Origin: Arabidopsis thaliana
Lineage: Eukaryota; Streptophyta; Magnoliopsida; Brassicales; Brassicaceae
Direction: 5' to 3'
DNA length: 64,000 nt
Assembly (NCBI RefSeq): GCF_000001735.4
Contig: NC_003076.8
Coordinates: 25,547,835-25,611,834, forward strand
The position numbers were made by a program, and so were the translations under genes. The notes under the pieces were generated by a model. It was not told where the DNA came from. It saw only the letters and a program-made list of their open reading frames with translations, and made no database searches. Positions 1 through 10,753 of the stretch are shown piece after piece. Each line of letters begins with the position of its first letter. Positions within the stretch are counted from its first letter, which is position 1.

Positions 1-29
1 CGAATCAAATCAATGTTCTCTTGTTTCAG

Positions 30-1088
30 TGAACGGAACACAGAACTCATGAGAGATGCCATACACACTCGTTACACACTGCTCCCATACTTCTACACGT
101 TGTTCAGAGAAGCAAACGTTACGGGTGTTCCTGTTGTACGCCCATTATGGATGGAATTCCCGCAAGATGAAGCTACTTTTAGCAACGATGAAGCCTTCAT
201 GGTCGGTAGTGGTCTACTGGTTCAAGGAGTTTACACCAAGGTACTTGAGCGCTAAGTACAACTTCCTACTTATTTATATTTTGGCCTTTGTATCTCTTTA
301 CTTAATCATATACTCCAGATAAATGATCAAACCCTGCCACATACCCTCTTCTCGTCTTTCTGCAAAATTAGGGAACAACGCAAGCTTCCGTGTATTTGCC
401 TGGCAAAGAATCATGGTATGACTTGAGAAACGGTAAGACTTACGTTGGAGGCAAGACTCACAAGATGGATGCTCCAGAGGAGAGTATTCCTGCGTTTCAA
501 AAGGCAGGAACCATCATCCCAAGGAAGGACCGGTTTAGGCGAAGTTCCTCTCAAATGGACAATGATCCTTATACTTTGGTACGTACAACACTTGCATCAC
601 ACTGTTTTATCATCTGCTATCAGCACCATGAACAAAGTAAAACCGGTTGGTAAAAAGATTATCTCTGAAAGTGAAATCCCAATGATAAACTATGTGATCT
701 AACATCTAAAACCCTTCAGGTGGTAGCTTTGAACAGTTCTCAAGAAGCAGAAGGTGAACTCTACATCGATGACGGCAAAAGCTTTGAATTCAGACGAGGC
801 TCTTACATCCATCGTCGCTTCGTCTTCTCAAAGGGTGTTCTTACATCAACGAACTTAGCTCCTCCAGAAGCTCGTCTCTCTTCCCAATGCTTGATCGACA
901 GAATTATCCTCTTGGGACACAGCTCAGGTCCAAAATCTGCGTTGGTGGAACCGTTGAATCAAAAGGCAGAGATTGAGATGGGACCTCTGCGAATGGGTGG
1001 GCTTGTAGCTTCCTCGGGTACAAAGGTGTTGACTATCCGCAAACCGGGTGTTCGAGTGGACCAAGACTGGACCGTAAAGATTCTGTGA
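30..1088 (+). CDS. RSW3: Glucosidase II alpha subunit (GH31), 3' part only
   Basis: C-terminal ~261 residues of an ER-lumen alpha-glucosidase that removes the two inner glucoses from N-glycans during glycoprotein quality control. The window opens inside an intron. Exons read as 30-240, 372-578 and 720-1088, each bounded by GT/AG and frame-consistent. The first exon encodes MRDAIHTRYTLLPYFYTLF and PVVRPLWMEFP, typical of the end of the GH31 barrel. The rest is the distal beta-sandwich (LYIDDGKSFEF). The catalytic aspartates lie upstream, outside the window. The stop is TGA at 1086-1088. The family and the Arabidopsis assignment (RSW3/PSL5, At5g63840) are from recognition of the protein. The gene is truncated only by the window edge; nothing suggests a break. 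Confidence 0.93.
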
Positions 1089-2084
1089 TTGAACGGTTTG
1101 AACCAGTTTCACTCATGGCCGTTAGAGTGGCCGAAATCTGCTTTTCCGGCGACGGAATATCACACTTTTTAATATATGTTTGGAGATTTAGACTTAAATA
1201 GTTGTAAGAGCTAACAGTTTGAAAGTCACTTTGCATTGTTGTTTATCTTCATATAAATGAGTTTAGATTTTGATAATTTCAGAATTCGTGGAATCATAAT
1301 TAACAATTTTGATAGGGAAAAATAATTTGTTTTTTTTAGTCAGAGGGTCAAATAATCTTACCTTCCATCGTTGCCTAATTATTGTCAAATCCTTTTACTT
1401 TTTACCTAATCAACCCATGAAAAATCTTGAATTACACGTTTTAAGAGTCATGAAGAAAAATCAATCTGATTCTGTTGGCTAGATTTGTTTTTTTTATACT
1501 GCTTAGTGTTTACTGTTATAGAAAGGGTTCTAAGTATGCAAAGTTTGCCCTAATTAGATAATGTTAGATCCGTGTAGGTGAAACAAGAAGCCAAAATTCT
1601 GTGTAAAAAGAGTCACGTAACTACCTAACTCTTGTAGGTCTAAAGACCATCTTCACTTTAAATTAGAACCTCATGTTTCCCAAACAATATATTCCGTTCA
1701 TGAATCTCGTTTCGAATTAAAACTAAAATATTACACATTTTAGAATGTAAGAAAAACACACTCAAAATTAAGAATCTTGGAATTGAAAACGAGATTTTGA
1801 ATGTGTTCAAAGATACTCTTTAGAAATTATAATGGTAGATAATAGCACTTGCATGACAAATTCGATTCTCTCTTCTCATCATGCATTTTTGCTTTACATT
1901 TTGTTCCTTTAAACCAAGAATATTTTGACTCACCTAAAAGATAAACCAAACATATCTGAAATCTACAATTGACAATTAACTTCTCTTTTTCTTTTCTCTT
2001 ATTCTTACTGAAATAAAAATAGTATGCAACTGGTCTTTATAAATTTCAGTTTTATATATTTAAAAAAAATCTTCTATACCAAGT

Positions 2085-2290
2085 TTACCAACTCATGGTA
2101 GTCCAATGATTAAAAAATAAATCATTATGGGGTTAGGACTTAGGAGATCGAATTCGAATCATTTCAAATTTTCAATGCGATTTCAATCATTGTTTTTCAC
2201 TGTTAACACTTTGAAATATCTAAGTGTATCTAAAAATTTCAAGCCTTAGAGATTAATTTGGACTTCGATCCGGAATTCTGCGACGACTAT
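2085..2290 (+). repeat. Probable decayed tRNA-derived SINE-like relic
   Basis: The stretch reads like the head of a Brassicaceae SINE. A box A-like CATGGTAGTCCAATGATT begins near 2094, then GGGGTTAGGACTTAGGAG, then a box B-like GATCGAATTCGAATC ends at 2160. Further on (about 2250-2275) is GATTAATTTGGACTTCGATC followed by CGGAATTC, which resembles the 3' body of common Arabidopsis interspersed repeats as I remember them. I see no clear poly(A) tail or target duplication, so the copy is old or I have misjudged it. Confidence 0.4.
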
Positions 2291-3350
2291 CAAACAAATT
2301 TTGTTTTAACCGAAATATAGATTATTTGCATCTCTGATTATCAAACCATTCATTCTTTTTATTATTATTCAGTTTACTATAAAGTATATGTCCCTCCCTT
2401 TATGAACCGTATCAAATACTATACATAGTATGCATGTTCGAAGAAATTTCCAACATACTAATTTGAAATCAACGAACATATCAAATTATAATGCGTTGAT
2501 GCAGAATATATGCTTTCTATATATATAACTTAAATACAAAAACCTAAATTTTCCATATGCCTTCGTAATTTAGTATATAAATATTCATTCATTCTTAATA
2601 CAGCCTAGGACTCGGTAGCATTTTGAAGTAGGAACGAATTTTGTTAATTAAGATACATGAGTGATTAGATCGAATCCAAAAGGTATGGAGGCGTAGAACA
2701 AGAATTTGGTTCTCTTTCATTTTACGTATCTTTCACTAAAGAATAGAGAGAAAACAAAACCATGCAAAAACCTCTCAAAAATTATATATTGAACGCTTAG
2801 ACAAAGAGCCAAATTTATTCGCTTTTTGATGTTTACATCAGTATTTGTTTCTAGCTAGTTCATATTATTTAAACTCCATAATCATTTGAAAGACATAAAA
2901 TACAGATGTTTAAGATCTGTGGATGTTTATATAGGATCTTCGAATTCGGATAATGAAATCATTTATACACTATTAAGTATTAACTTTGTAGAGGACTTAA
3001 GTATTCGAAATCTTGATTCAGGTTGTCAATCAAGAACCGTAATGTTTGATCTATAGAGCCATGGGATTAATGGATGCTAAAAGAATAAAACACTCGAGAA
3101 GAAGAGTACACGTAAAATCACTCACACACAAAGAATGAGAGATGGGAGAAGAATACTACAAAGTGTTTGTTTTTTTTAAATCGGCTCATATATAAATTTG
3201 GGCGATACTCTACTACCCACATTATTCTTTTAAACAATGATATAAATGTGTATGGCCTATGTAGCCGAACTTTTTACATATCTGACCTGTATATATATAA
3301 TAATTATTTATCAAAGAAATTAGAGAAAGATTCTTCCACTTTTGATGGCT

Positions 3351-3357
3351 TATAAAA
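3351..3357 (+). promoter_or_regulatory. Candidate AAP4 TATA box
   Basis: TATAAAA lies about 300 bases before the AAP4 ATG and is followed by a pyrimidine-rich leader. The position suits a TATA box if the leader holds the inferred 3521-3659 intron. No transcript data are available here. Confidence 0.45.
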
Positions 3358-3659
3358 GATGATGACCCAAAACACTCAAAATGCAGCAGCAACTGCTCTC
3401 TCACCACCCATCTCCTCATTTCTCTTTTGCATTTCTTTCTTTTTTTCTGCATTGCATTCTTTTGAGGGGTTTAATTTTCTGCATAGCTTTGTCTAATCTC
3501 TTAGAGCTCAATAAGAGAAGGTACTATAACTGATCTCTCCCTCTTTCAAGTTTTTTTTTTGTTTGGTTTATAGAAAACTATAACCGCCATTATCCGTTAG
3601 TTTTAACCGTTTTTTGAAACTAGTGAATCCTCATAACTTTGGTTTCTCACTAAAAACAG

Positions 3660-5540
3660 ATGGATGTTCCACGGCCAGCTTTCAAATGTTTTGATGACGA
3701 TGGCCGGCTTAAACGTTCAGGTAAAAAATTTAAATCCCCTTGTTGGTTACTTGACAGTTTACACCTTTGAAATGAATGATCCAAAGAGAAAAACTGCGAT
3801 TGTTTCAGGGACGGTTTGGACCGCGAGTGCGCATATCATAACCGCCGTGATTGGATCTGGTGTTCTATCGCTTGCGTGGGCTATAGGTCAACTCGGTTGG
3901 ATCGCAGGTCCTACAGTGATGTTGTTGTTCTCTTTTGTCACTTACTACTCTTCCACGCTTCTTAGCGACTGCTACAGAACCGGAGATCCTGTCTCTGGGA
4001 AGAGAAACTATACTTACATGGACGCTGTCCGATCAATCCTAGGTATCAACTATCGTCTCTCTGTTTTCCTCCGCATATGCTTTGATTGCTCTGTTTTTGG
4101 GTTGTTTCTCTCTGTTTTGTTCTGTTTTACTCTGTTTTGTGTTCTGAAATGCTCTGTTTCTGGCAGGTGGCTTTAGGTTCAAGATTTGTGGGCTGATTCA
4201 GTATTTGAATCTGTTTGGTATCACGGTCGGGTACACAATCGCAGCATCTATAAGTATGATGTGAGTCTTTCTTTCTCACAAACTAGTTTATTTTGGAACA
4301 CCATATAATGAGATAAAAGGCCTTAAAAATTTGGTTGTATCGGATCGAGTTTCAGGGCGATCAAGAGGTCCAACTGTTTCCACGAGAGCGGAGGGAAAAA
4401 CCCGTGTCACATGTCGAGCAATCCATACATGATCATGTTTGGTGTGACCGAGATCTTGCTCTCTCAGATCAAAGATTTTGACCAGATTTGGTGGCTCTCC
4501 ATTGTCGCTGCTATCATGTCCTTCACATACTCTGCAATCGGTTTAGCTCTCGGAATCATTCAAGTCGCGGGTAAAAGAAAATTACTTTGTAAGACTCTTC
4601 GCAGTAATCAACAAAGCAGAGGGTTTAACTAACTCTAATGTGTTTCAGCAAATGGAGTTGTCAAGGGAAGTCTCACCGGAATTAGCATCGGCGCAGTGAC
4701 TCAGACCCAAAAAATATGGAGAACCTTTCAAGCACTTGGAGACATTGCCTTTGCTTATTCATACTCTGTTGTTCTTATTGAAATTCAGGTAAGATAAAGA
4801 ACCTAACCAATATGGAATCTGTTTTCTATACGAGTTTACAAAATCTCTGACCTTTTTTTGGGGTGCATGTGGGTTTTCATTAGGACACTGTAAGATCTCC
4901 ACCAGCAGAATCAAAAACGATGAAGATCGCCACAAGAATCAGCATCGCTGTTACAACGACATTTTACATGCTATGTGGTTGTATGGGCTATGCCGCCTTC
5001 GGAGATAAAGCACCGGGAAACCTCTTAACCGGTTTTGGTTTCTACAATCCGTTTTGGCTCCTTGACGTGGCTAACGCTGCCATAGTTATCCACCTTGTAG
5101 GAGCTTATCAAGTCTTTGCTCAGCCCATCTTCGCCTTTATTGAGAAACAAGCTGCCGCTAGGTTTCCCGACAGTGACTTGGTGACCAAGGAATACGAAAT
5201 CCGAATCCCTGGTTTTAGGTCACCGTACAAAGTCAACGTTTTCAGAGCAGTTTACCGAAGCGGGTTTGTGGTTTTGACCACTGTGATATCCATGCTTATG
5301 CCGTTTTTCAACGACGTCGTAGGGATTTTAGGTGCGTTAGGGTTTTGGCCTTTGACGGTTTACTTTCCGGTGGAGATGTATATAAGACAGAGGAAGGTTG
5401 AGAGATGGAGTATGAAGTGGGTTTGTCTGCAGATGTTGAGCTGTGGTTGTTTGATGATCACGTTGGTCGCCGGAGTTGGCTCCATCGCCGGAGTAATGCT
5501 AGACCTTAAGGTTTACAAGCCGTTCAAGACTACTTACTAA
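3660..5540 (+). CDS. AAP4: Amino acid permease, AAAP family (AAP4)
   Basis: Plasma-membrane proton/amino acid symporter. Exons 3660-3720, 3809-4042, 4167-4260, 4356-4570, 4649-4788 and 4884-5540 join in frame to 466 codons plus stop, the usual AAP length. The N-terminus is MDVPRPAFKCFDDDGRLKR, then GTVWTASAHIITAVIGSGVL, the conserved first membrane segment with its unwound GSG. Further hydrophobic segments (VGYTIAASISMM, IWWLSIVAAIMSFTYSAIGL, FWLLDVANAAIVIHLVGAYQ, GILGALGFWPLTVYFPVEMY) fit the 11-helix AAP topology. The sequence suits AAP4 (At5g63850); AAP2/3/5 are the closest alternatives. Intron 1 (3721-3808) carries an ATG at 3772 in frame with exon 2, so an unspliced transcript could encode a different N-terminus. 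Confidence 0.95.
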
Positions 5541-6986
5541 ACAAACCATGATGATGATGAAGAAGAAGAAGGTGGTGGAGAAAAAAACAAAAGATATAAA
5601 TTTTAATATATTTCATTTGGGGAAATGTGAATAATGTAAAAGTTCTTCGTTTCGTATAATTTTTATCTTGCGTAATTTATATACATAATGTGTTCTCAAT
5701 CTATAATTGATGTGGTGTTTATTGAAAGTTTGTTAACCAGATATGGATTTAAAGACAATAAACATACTAATAGATTTATGTAGAAAATGAATTATAGATT
5801 AACATAGATTTATGAAAAAAGGTTTTTTAAGAAAAAACAACTTGAACATAAGGTATAGTCCATTGCCGGAGTAATGCCATGAGATAATCGTAATGTATGA
5901 ATAAGTGTATGTGAATATAAGAAGATTGGCGAAATGATATATGGAGTAATATTTACCCGAAATTAAAAAAGCAAGAAAGTGGTGGGAATGAAAGACTCGT
6001 GGATGAAACATCAAGAATCATTAGAAAGTTTGAAAGATGGCGACTTGGAACTGAAAAAGGTAATAACATGGAATCGAATCTAAGTGACATCGATTTGGAA
6101 TAATTTAAGGGAAAGAAACCCGACACATAAAGAGAAACACTAAAAGAGCAATATGGATGGTTTTGCTTTAAAGAGAATCACCCACATAAGTTTTACCCAA
6201 TAGAAAATTTTCACTAAACGCCAAATATATTAGGCAGCATAACTAGGTTGGCGGATGATGAAGGATCAATTTTTTTTCTTTTTGACATATCCATCACTTA
6301 GTCCATTAGAAATTCTTCGTATTCTAGACTCTTCGTATTGAGACTAGAATATATAGAAATACGAAACATGCATTGTGTGTTGGGCCTAAAGGCTAACCTA
6401 CCCAAAAGTTGTAAACTAAAATACCCATACTACTCTCGTTCTCATCTGCGCTTCACACTTTGATAAAAAAGGAGAAGTTCAACTTGTTAATCTGTGATCA
6501 CTGTTCTTCTTAAGTTTTGATCTTGATTGATAAAATTGTTTTTTTTTCCAAAATTCAAATACTCTAAAACTCAGCGGGTCACTATCAATCATATCATATT
6601 TGAATTCAAACATAGGCGGTAAAAAAATAAGACAAAAAGAAAATTCTCTTAAAACATAAGTTGTATAATGGTTGAAGGAAAAAACAGAAAACTTTTTAAG
6701 AAATGAAAGATATAGAACCAGAAGGTATTATTATGGTGAGGAAAAAAAAAGTACATACCCTAGAGACTAGTAGTAGTAGTACACACAGTTTACAACGCCC
6801 ATGTAATAAGAGAGCTAGGGGGAGGGAAGCATCACAAGTTACAAACTAACAACAACAACAAAAAGTACAATCCCAAACTAGACAGACGTACTCTTAGTAC
6901 AAACCTCAACCCAAAAGAGATCACTGAAAAACCTTCGAATCCAACGGAAGAACCGGAAGTAAAAAAAAAACGGAATTGACTCAGGC
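5541..6986. other. Intergenic between convergent AAP4 and UVR8
   Basis: Contains the 3' UTRs of AAP4 and UVR8 (arriving from the other side) and AT-rich DNA. At 5859-5877 there is a 19-base near-copy (one mismatch) of the end of the AAP4 coding region at 5481-5499. No gene is supported here. Confidence 0.6.
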
Positions 6987-9900
6987 TCAAATTCGTACAC
7001 GCTTGACATCAGTTTGTGGAACACTGATATCACCTCCATTACCTTTGCTTGAACCATCCGTTAGGCCCTAACACACAACCAAATTCAAAATCACACACAT
7101 AGATTTCATCCTTGAAAACAATCCACGATCTTGACAGAGCAAGGTATAATTGTGCAGCAATGATTAATCAGTAAAATCTGGTTCTAAGCCGATATAATTG
7201 TGCCATTTGCTTTCATTGTAGTTTACGTATTGGATATAAAGTTTAGTAGAATTAACAAAATTAAGGCTTACCGTTTCATCAGGAACAACTGCATATCTCT
7301 CTGCAGGCGACACCCAGCTTTTCCCTGGTAACAAAGCAATGCAAAAGTTGAATCATTTAATCACTTGTTGAGTCGTTTACAGAAATCGTTTTAACTAGTG
7401 GTATTGTTTAAATACCTGAAGATGGATCGATATTAGAAGATTCTATATGTTGTCCACTTGCTCCATCGACGCTGAGTGCCTCTATAATCTTGGGAAAGTT
7501 CCTATAAACACCAAACCAAATATCCATTTCACATTATCAAGATAGGTAGTGAGTGGGATTGAAAAGCAATGATTTTGGTGGAAACAACGATCTTACTGGC
7601 CAATTTTCATATTCTGTTCGTAACACCAAGATATGTTAAGTGGAAAACATTGATTCATGAGCGATTAGATGATCACACTTTTACCTGTCAACCGACTCTC
7701 CAATGCCGAGCTGTCCATTTGTACCTCTACCCCAAGCAAACACGTTATTTCTTTCAGTGACAGCCAAGGTATGTCTCCATCCACATGAGACTTGAACTAC
7801 TTTCTGTGAAATTCCACAATATGTGTGCATTGGAAAAGAAAACAGCGAATTGAGACATGAACTTATTAATATGATTATATAGCCGGTAAAACATTGGGAC
7901 GAGCTTTCTCGTTAAACTTTTTTAGGGATAACATGCCTGATCATCGGGAAATCGCACTTGCACAGGAGAACACTGATCTAAATTATTGCCGACTCCTACT
8001 TGTCCAAACTGCAGGCTAAAAGAGAGACAATTAGAAGTTTGTTTTATTCAAGATGAGTTACTAAAGTTACCCAATATATGCATTGTTGTTTTCTTAAAAT
8101 AACATCTAAGTGAATGCATATCACTCCTTAACAGCATAAAGCAACTAAATGCAAATATCAGTGAATGTGTAGATGAAAATAGGTGTTCTATACATTTCTA
8201 CGAAATATAGGCCAGAAAAAAAAAAAAAAAAAGCAAGACATTCTAGACCTTATTCCAACCCCATCCATATAGTTTTCCATCTGAAGTCAATGCCATTGTA
8301 TGTCTCCAACCTCCCGAAATCTGGAAAAGAAACGAACAGTAAGTCCAAAAGATGTCGAACAGAAGAAGAAAACCAACAGAAGTACATACAATGAAGCCAG
8401 TCTTCTTCAGTAGGTAATAGTTGTCAGAAAGTTTTCGAAAAACATATTATTGCTATCCCATATGTTGGATATTTCAGATGTACAAATTTGTATTTCAAGA
8501 CAGATTTATAAGGCCTAAGTGAAACCTGGGAGATAAAACTGTTGCTCAGTGCTTCCAGTTTGTGAGGAATAAGGTGATCCTCCAAGTCTCCATGTCCTAG
8601 CTGTCCATATTTGCTCCATCCATAAGTATACAATGCTCCAGAGTAGGAAACTGATATTGTGTGCCGCCATCCACAAGCAACCATTGACATTTTCTCACCC
8701 TAAAATTGTAGTTACAACCAGGAAAACGAGAGTCAAGTGAGTCGAAATGAAAAGAGAATTAAGGAAAAAATTGAGGGACTAAAATGCAGAAATAGAAGTT
8801 GGTAAAAAGGTGAGGTTGCGTGATATCAATGTTATATGAACTAAATTTCATTTCATGAACTGTGCAGATTCAGGATACCAAACTTTGATCATTCTAAAAG
8901 TTTTATGGTCACTTCCCTGACACCCACCAACTGAAATTAGACTGCATATACGTGTGACTCCATCAATATAGACAGCTAATCCAGAATAGTGCAGTGCATA
9001 TTGAGCTATTCACGATTTCTTTCACGTATACTGAACTTCAAATGCAAGTTTAAACAAGTAGCAGGTGCTTAAACAAAAATTATAGAACAAGAGTCTTCTA
9101 GCTTACACCAGTAGAGGTAACTCTTTCAGGAACTAAGCGGTCAGTCCGGTCACCTAATCCCAAATTTCCGTATCTTCCCCAGCCCCATCCATAGAGGTCA
9201 CCATCTTCTGTAACTGCAGCAGTGTGTTCTGCACCAGCAGCAACCATTTTGATTCGTATTCCCTGCACCCATTACAAGTTTAAAGTGTTGATGTAACAAT
9301 GGAGATCAGCGAAACTAACAACATAAACTCAGGGTCTCTAATCACTTAATCTTCTAGTTTACCTAGTCCGATAAATTATCAATAAGATCCTACCTTCTAT
9401 CTGTGTTTTGCAGATAGTATAACACATAGACATCCAATTTAGTATCTACCACTCCTAAAATTATGTAACTTAAATTATGATTCTGAAGACATCTTCACCA
9501 GATGTGGACCCTTAACTAGTAACAGTCATATGTTTAAGAAGATCAAGTTGCAGAAATAGACCCAACATTGACCCAATTCTGAAGCATAGTATTTGGCAAG
9601 TTGAGGAAACTACAACGAAAAAAGATGTTAGAAGAATATTTAGTGATACAAACCTCAAAGGCTTGAATCTTCTGAGGCACTAGAGAATCTTCGGTGTCCC
9701 CCAGACCAAGTTGACCATTCTGGTTGCGGCCCCAACTGTATAAACAGAAGTCAAAGAGATATGTTGGAAAACAAGACAAGACAGACAAAACGTTTAAAAG
9801 GCAATGTACACAATAACCAAGATATATAGAAATGACACAGGACGCAATCGACATTATCAAATTCCGATGAAATTCATCTAATTGAGCTGAGATGTAAACT

Positions 9901-10753
9901 GTAAATGATTGCACATAAGGAGAAGAACAATAACAAAGAGAAAATACCTCTGGACCTCTCCTTCCATAGTGACAGCCAAACAATGACTATCCCCACAAGC
10001 AATCTGCTTGATCCGAATACCGTGCAATGCTTTGATTGGTAGCGGAGTAAACAAGTCGCTTGAGTTACCATGGCCTAATCTCCCAAAATCACCCCTGCAA
10101 AGTACACATAAAGGTTAGAGAACACGAGGCTTAAAATATGTGCAAATGAGTGTATAATTAGTTACTGTTTTCTACACAAAAATCTAGAGAGGAACTAGTG
10201 GTCATCATCTCATCCCGAATATATCAAACAGACTGAAGAGCAATTGATTCAGCAGCAAAGAAGAAGATAATGATGAGAAACAAACCATCCCCAACTGTAG
10301 ACTTCCATGCCTGATTGTGAATAAGCAACAGTGTGATCAGCACCACAGGTAACGGAAACAATTTGGTGGCCATCTAAAGCGCTAAGCTGAGTCGGAGAAG
10401 GTCGATCCTCTGCATCGCCATGACCTAACTGTCCATCCTCTCCTCGACCCCAAGAACAAACAATGTCACCAGCTACAAAATCAAAACATAAAACTACTCA
10501 TTAGTAGACGACGAAAGTAAGGGAAACTCGATTAAAGGCCAGATCAAGAGAATTCGCGAAGAGCACAGCCTACTAAAGCAGCGGATTTCACAATTCCGGT
10601 GATTATTTGAGTCCGTAATAGAAAAGGAAAAAAAACAGCGAAGAAGAAGAGAGACGTACAGAGAAGAGCGACGGAGTGGCTAGCACCAGCGGAGATGATA
10701 AGAACCTTACGAGGAGGAGCCGTAACTTCGTCGGCAGCCATATCCTCCGCCAT
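6987..10753 (-). CDS. UVR8: UV-B photoreceptor UVR8
   Basis: Seven-bladed RCC1-type beta-propeller that perceives UV-B through tryptophans, monomerises and signals through COP1. Exons (genomic order) 6987-7067, 7272-7324, 7416-7501, 7685-7803, 7937-8008, 8249-8320, 8526-8699, 9107-9262, 9654-9735, 9948-10094, 10286-10472 and 10660-10753 join to exactly 440 codons plus stop. The start [10 protein letters not shown] is at 10753. The GWRHT repeats put tryptophans at 233, 285 and 337, the known chromophore and sensor positions, and AVVPDET puts the COP1-binding Val-Pro at 410-411. Recurrent [17 protein letters not shown] blades run throughout. The intron 7804-7936 begins with GC instead of GT (CAG|GCATGT). 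Twelve coding exons; no sign of damage. Confidence 0.98.

Larger units (their letters stand above)
1089..3659. other. Intergenic: RSW3 3' UTR and AAP4 upstream region
   Basis: No convincing gene. The first ~160 bases are the likely RSW3 3' UTR. The rest is AT-rich and carries a probable decayed SINE at about 2085-2290 (listed separately) and the AAP4 promoter. The AAP4 leader probably contains an intron from GT at 3521 to CAG at 3657-3659, directly before the start codon; this is inferred from splice signals alone. Short open frames near 3167-3452 lack coding character. Confidence 0.6.

Noticed and set aside
9543..9983. Two overlapping minus-strand frames (9543-9983 and 9874-10071) within UVR8
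   Set aside because: They run through introns of UVR8; only the spliced parts carry RCC1 repeats.
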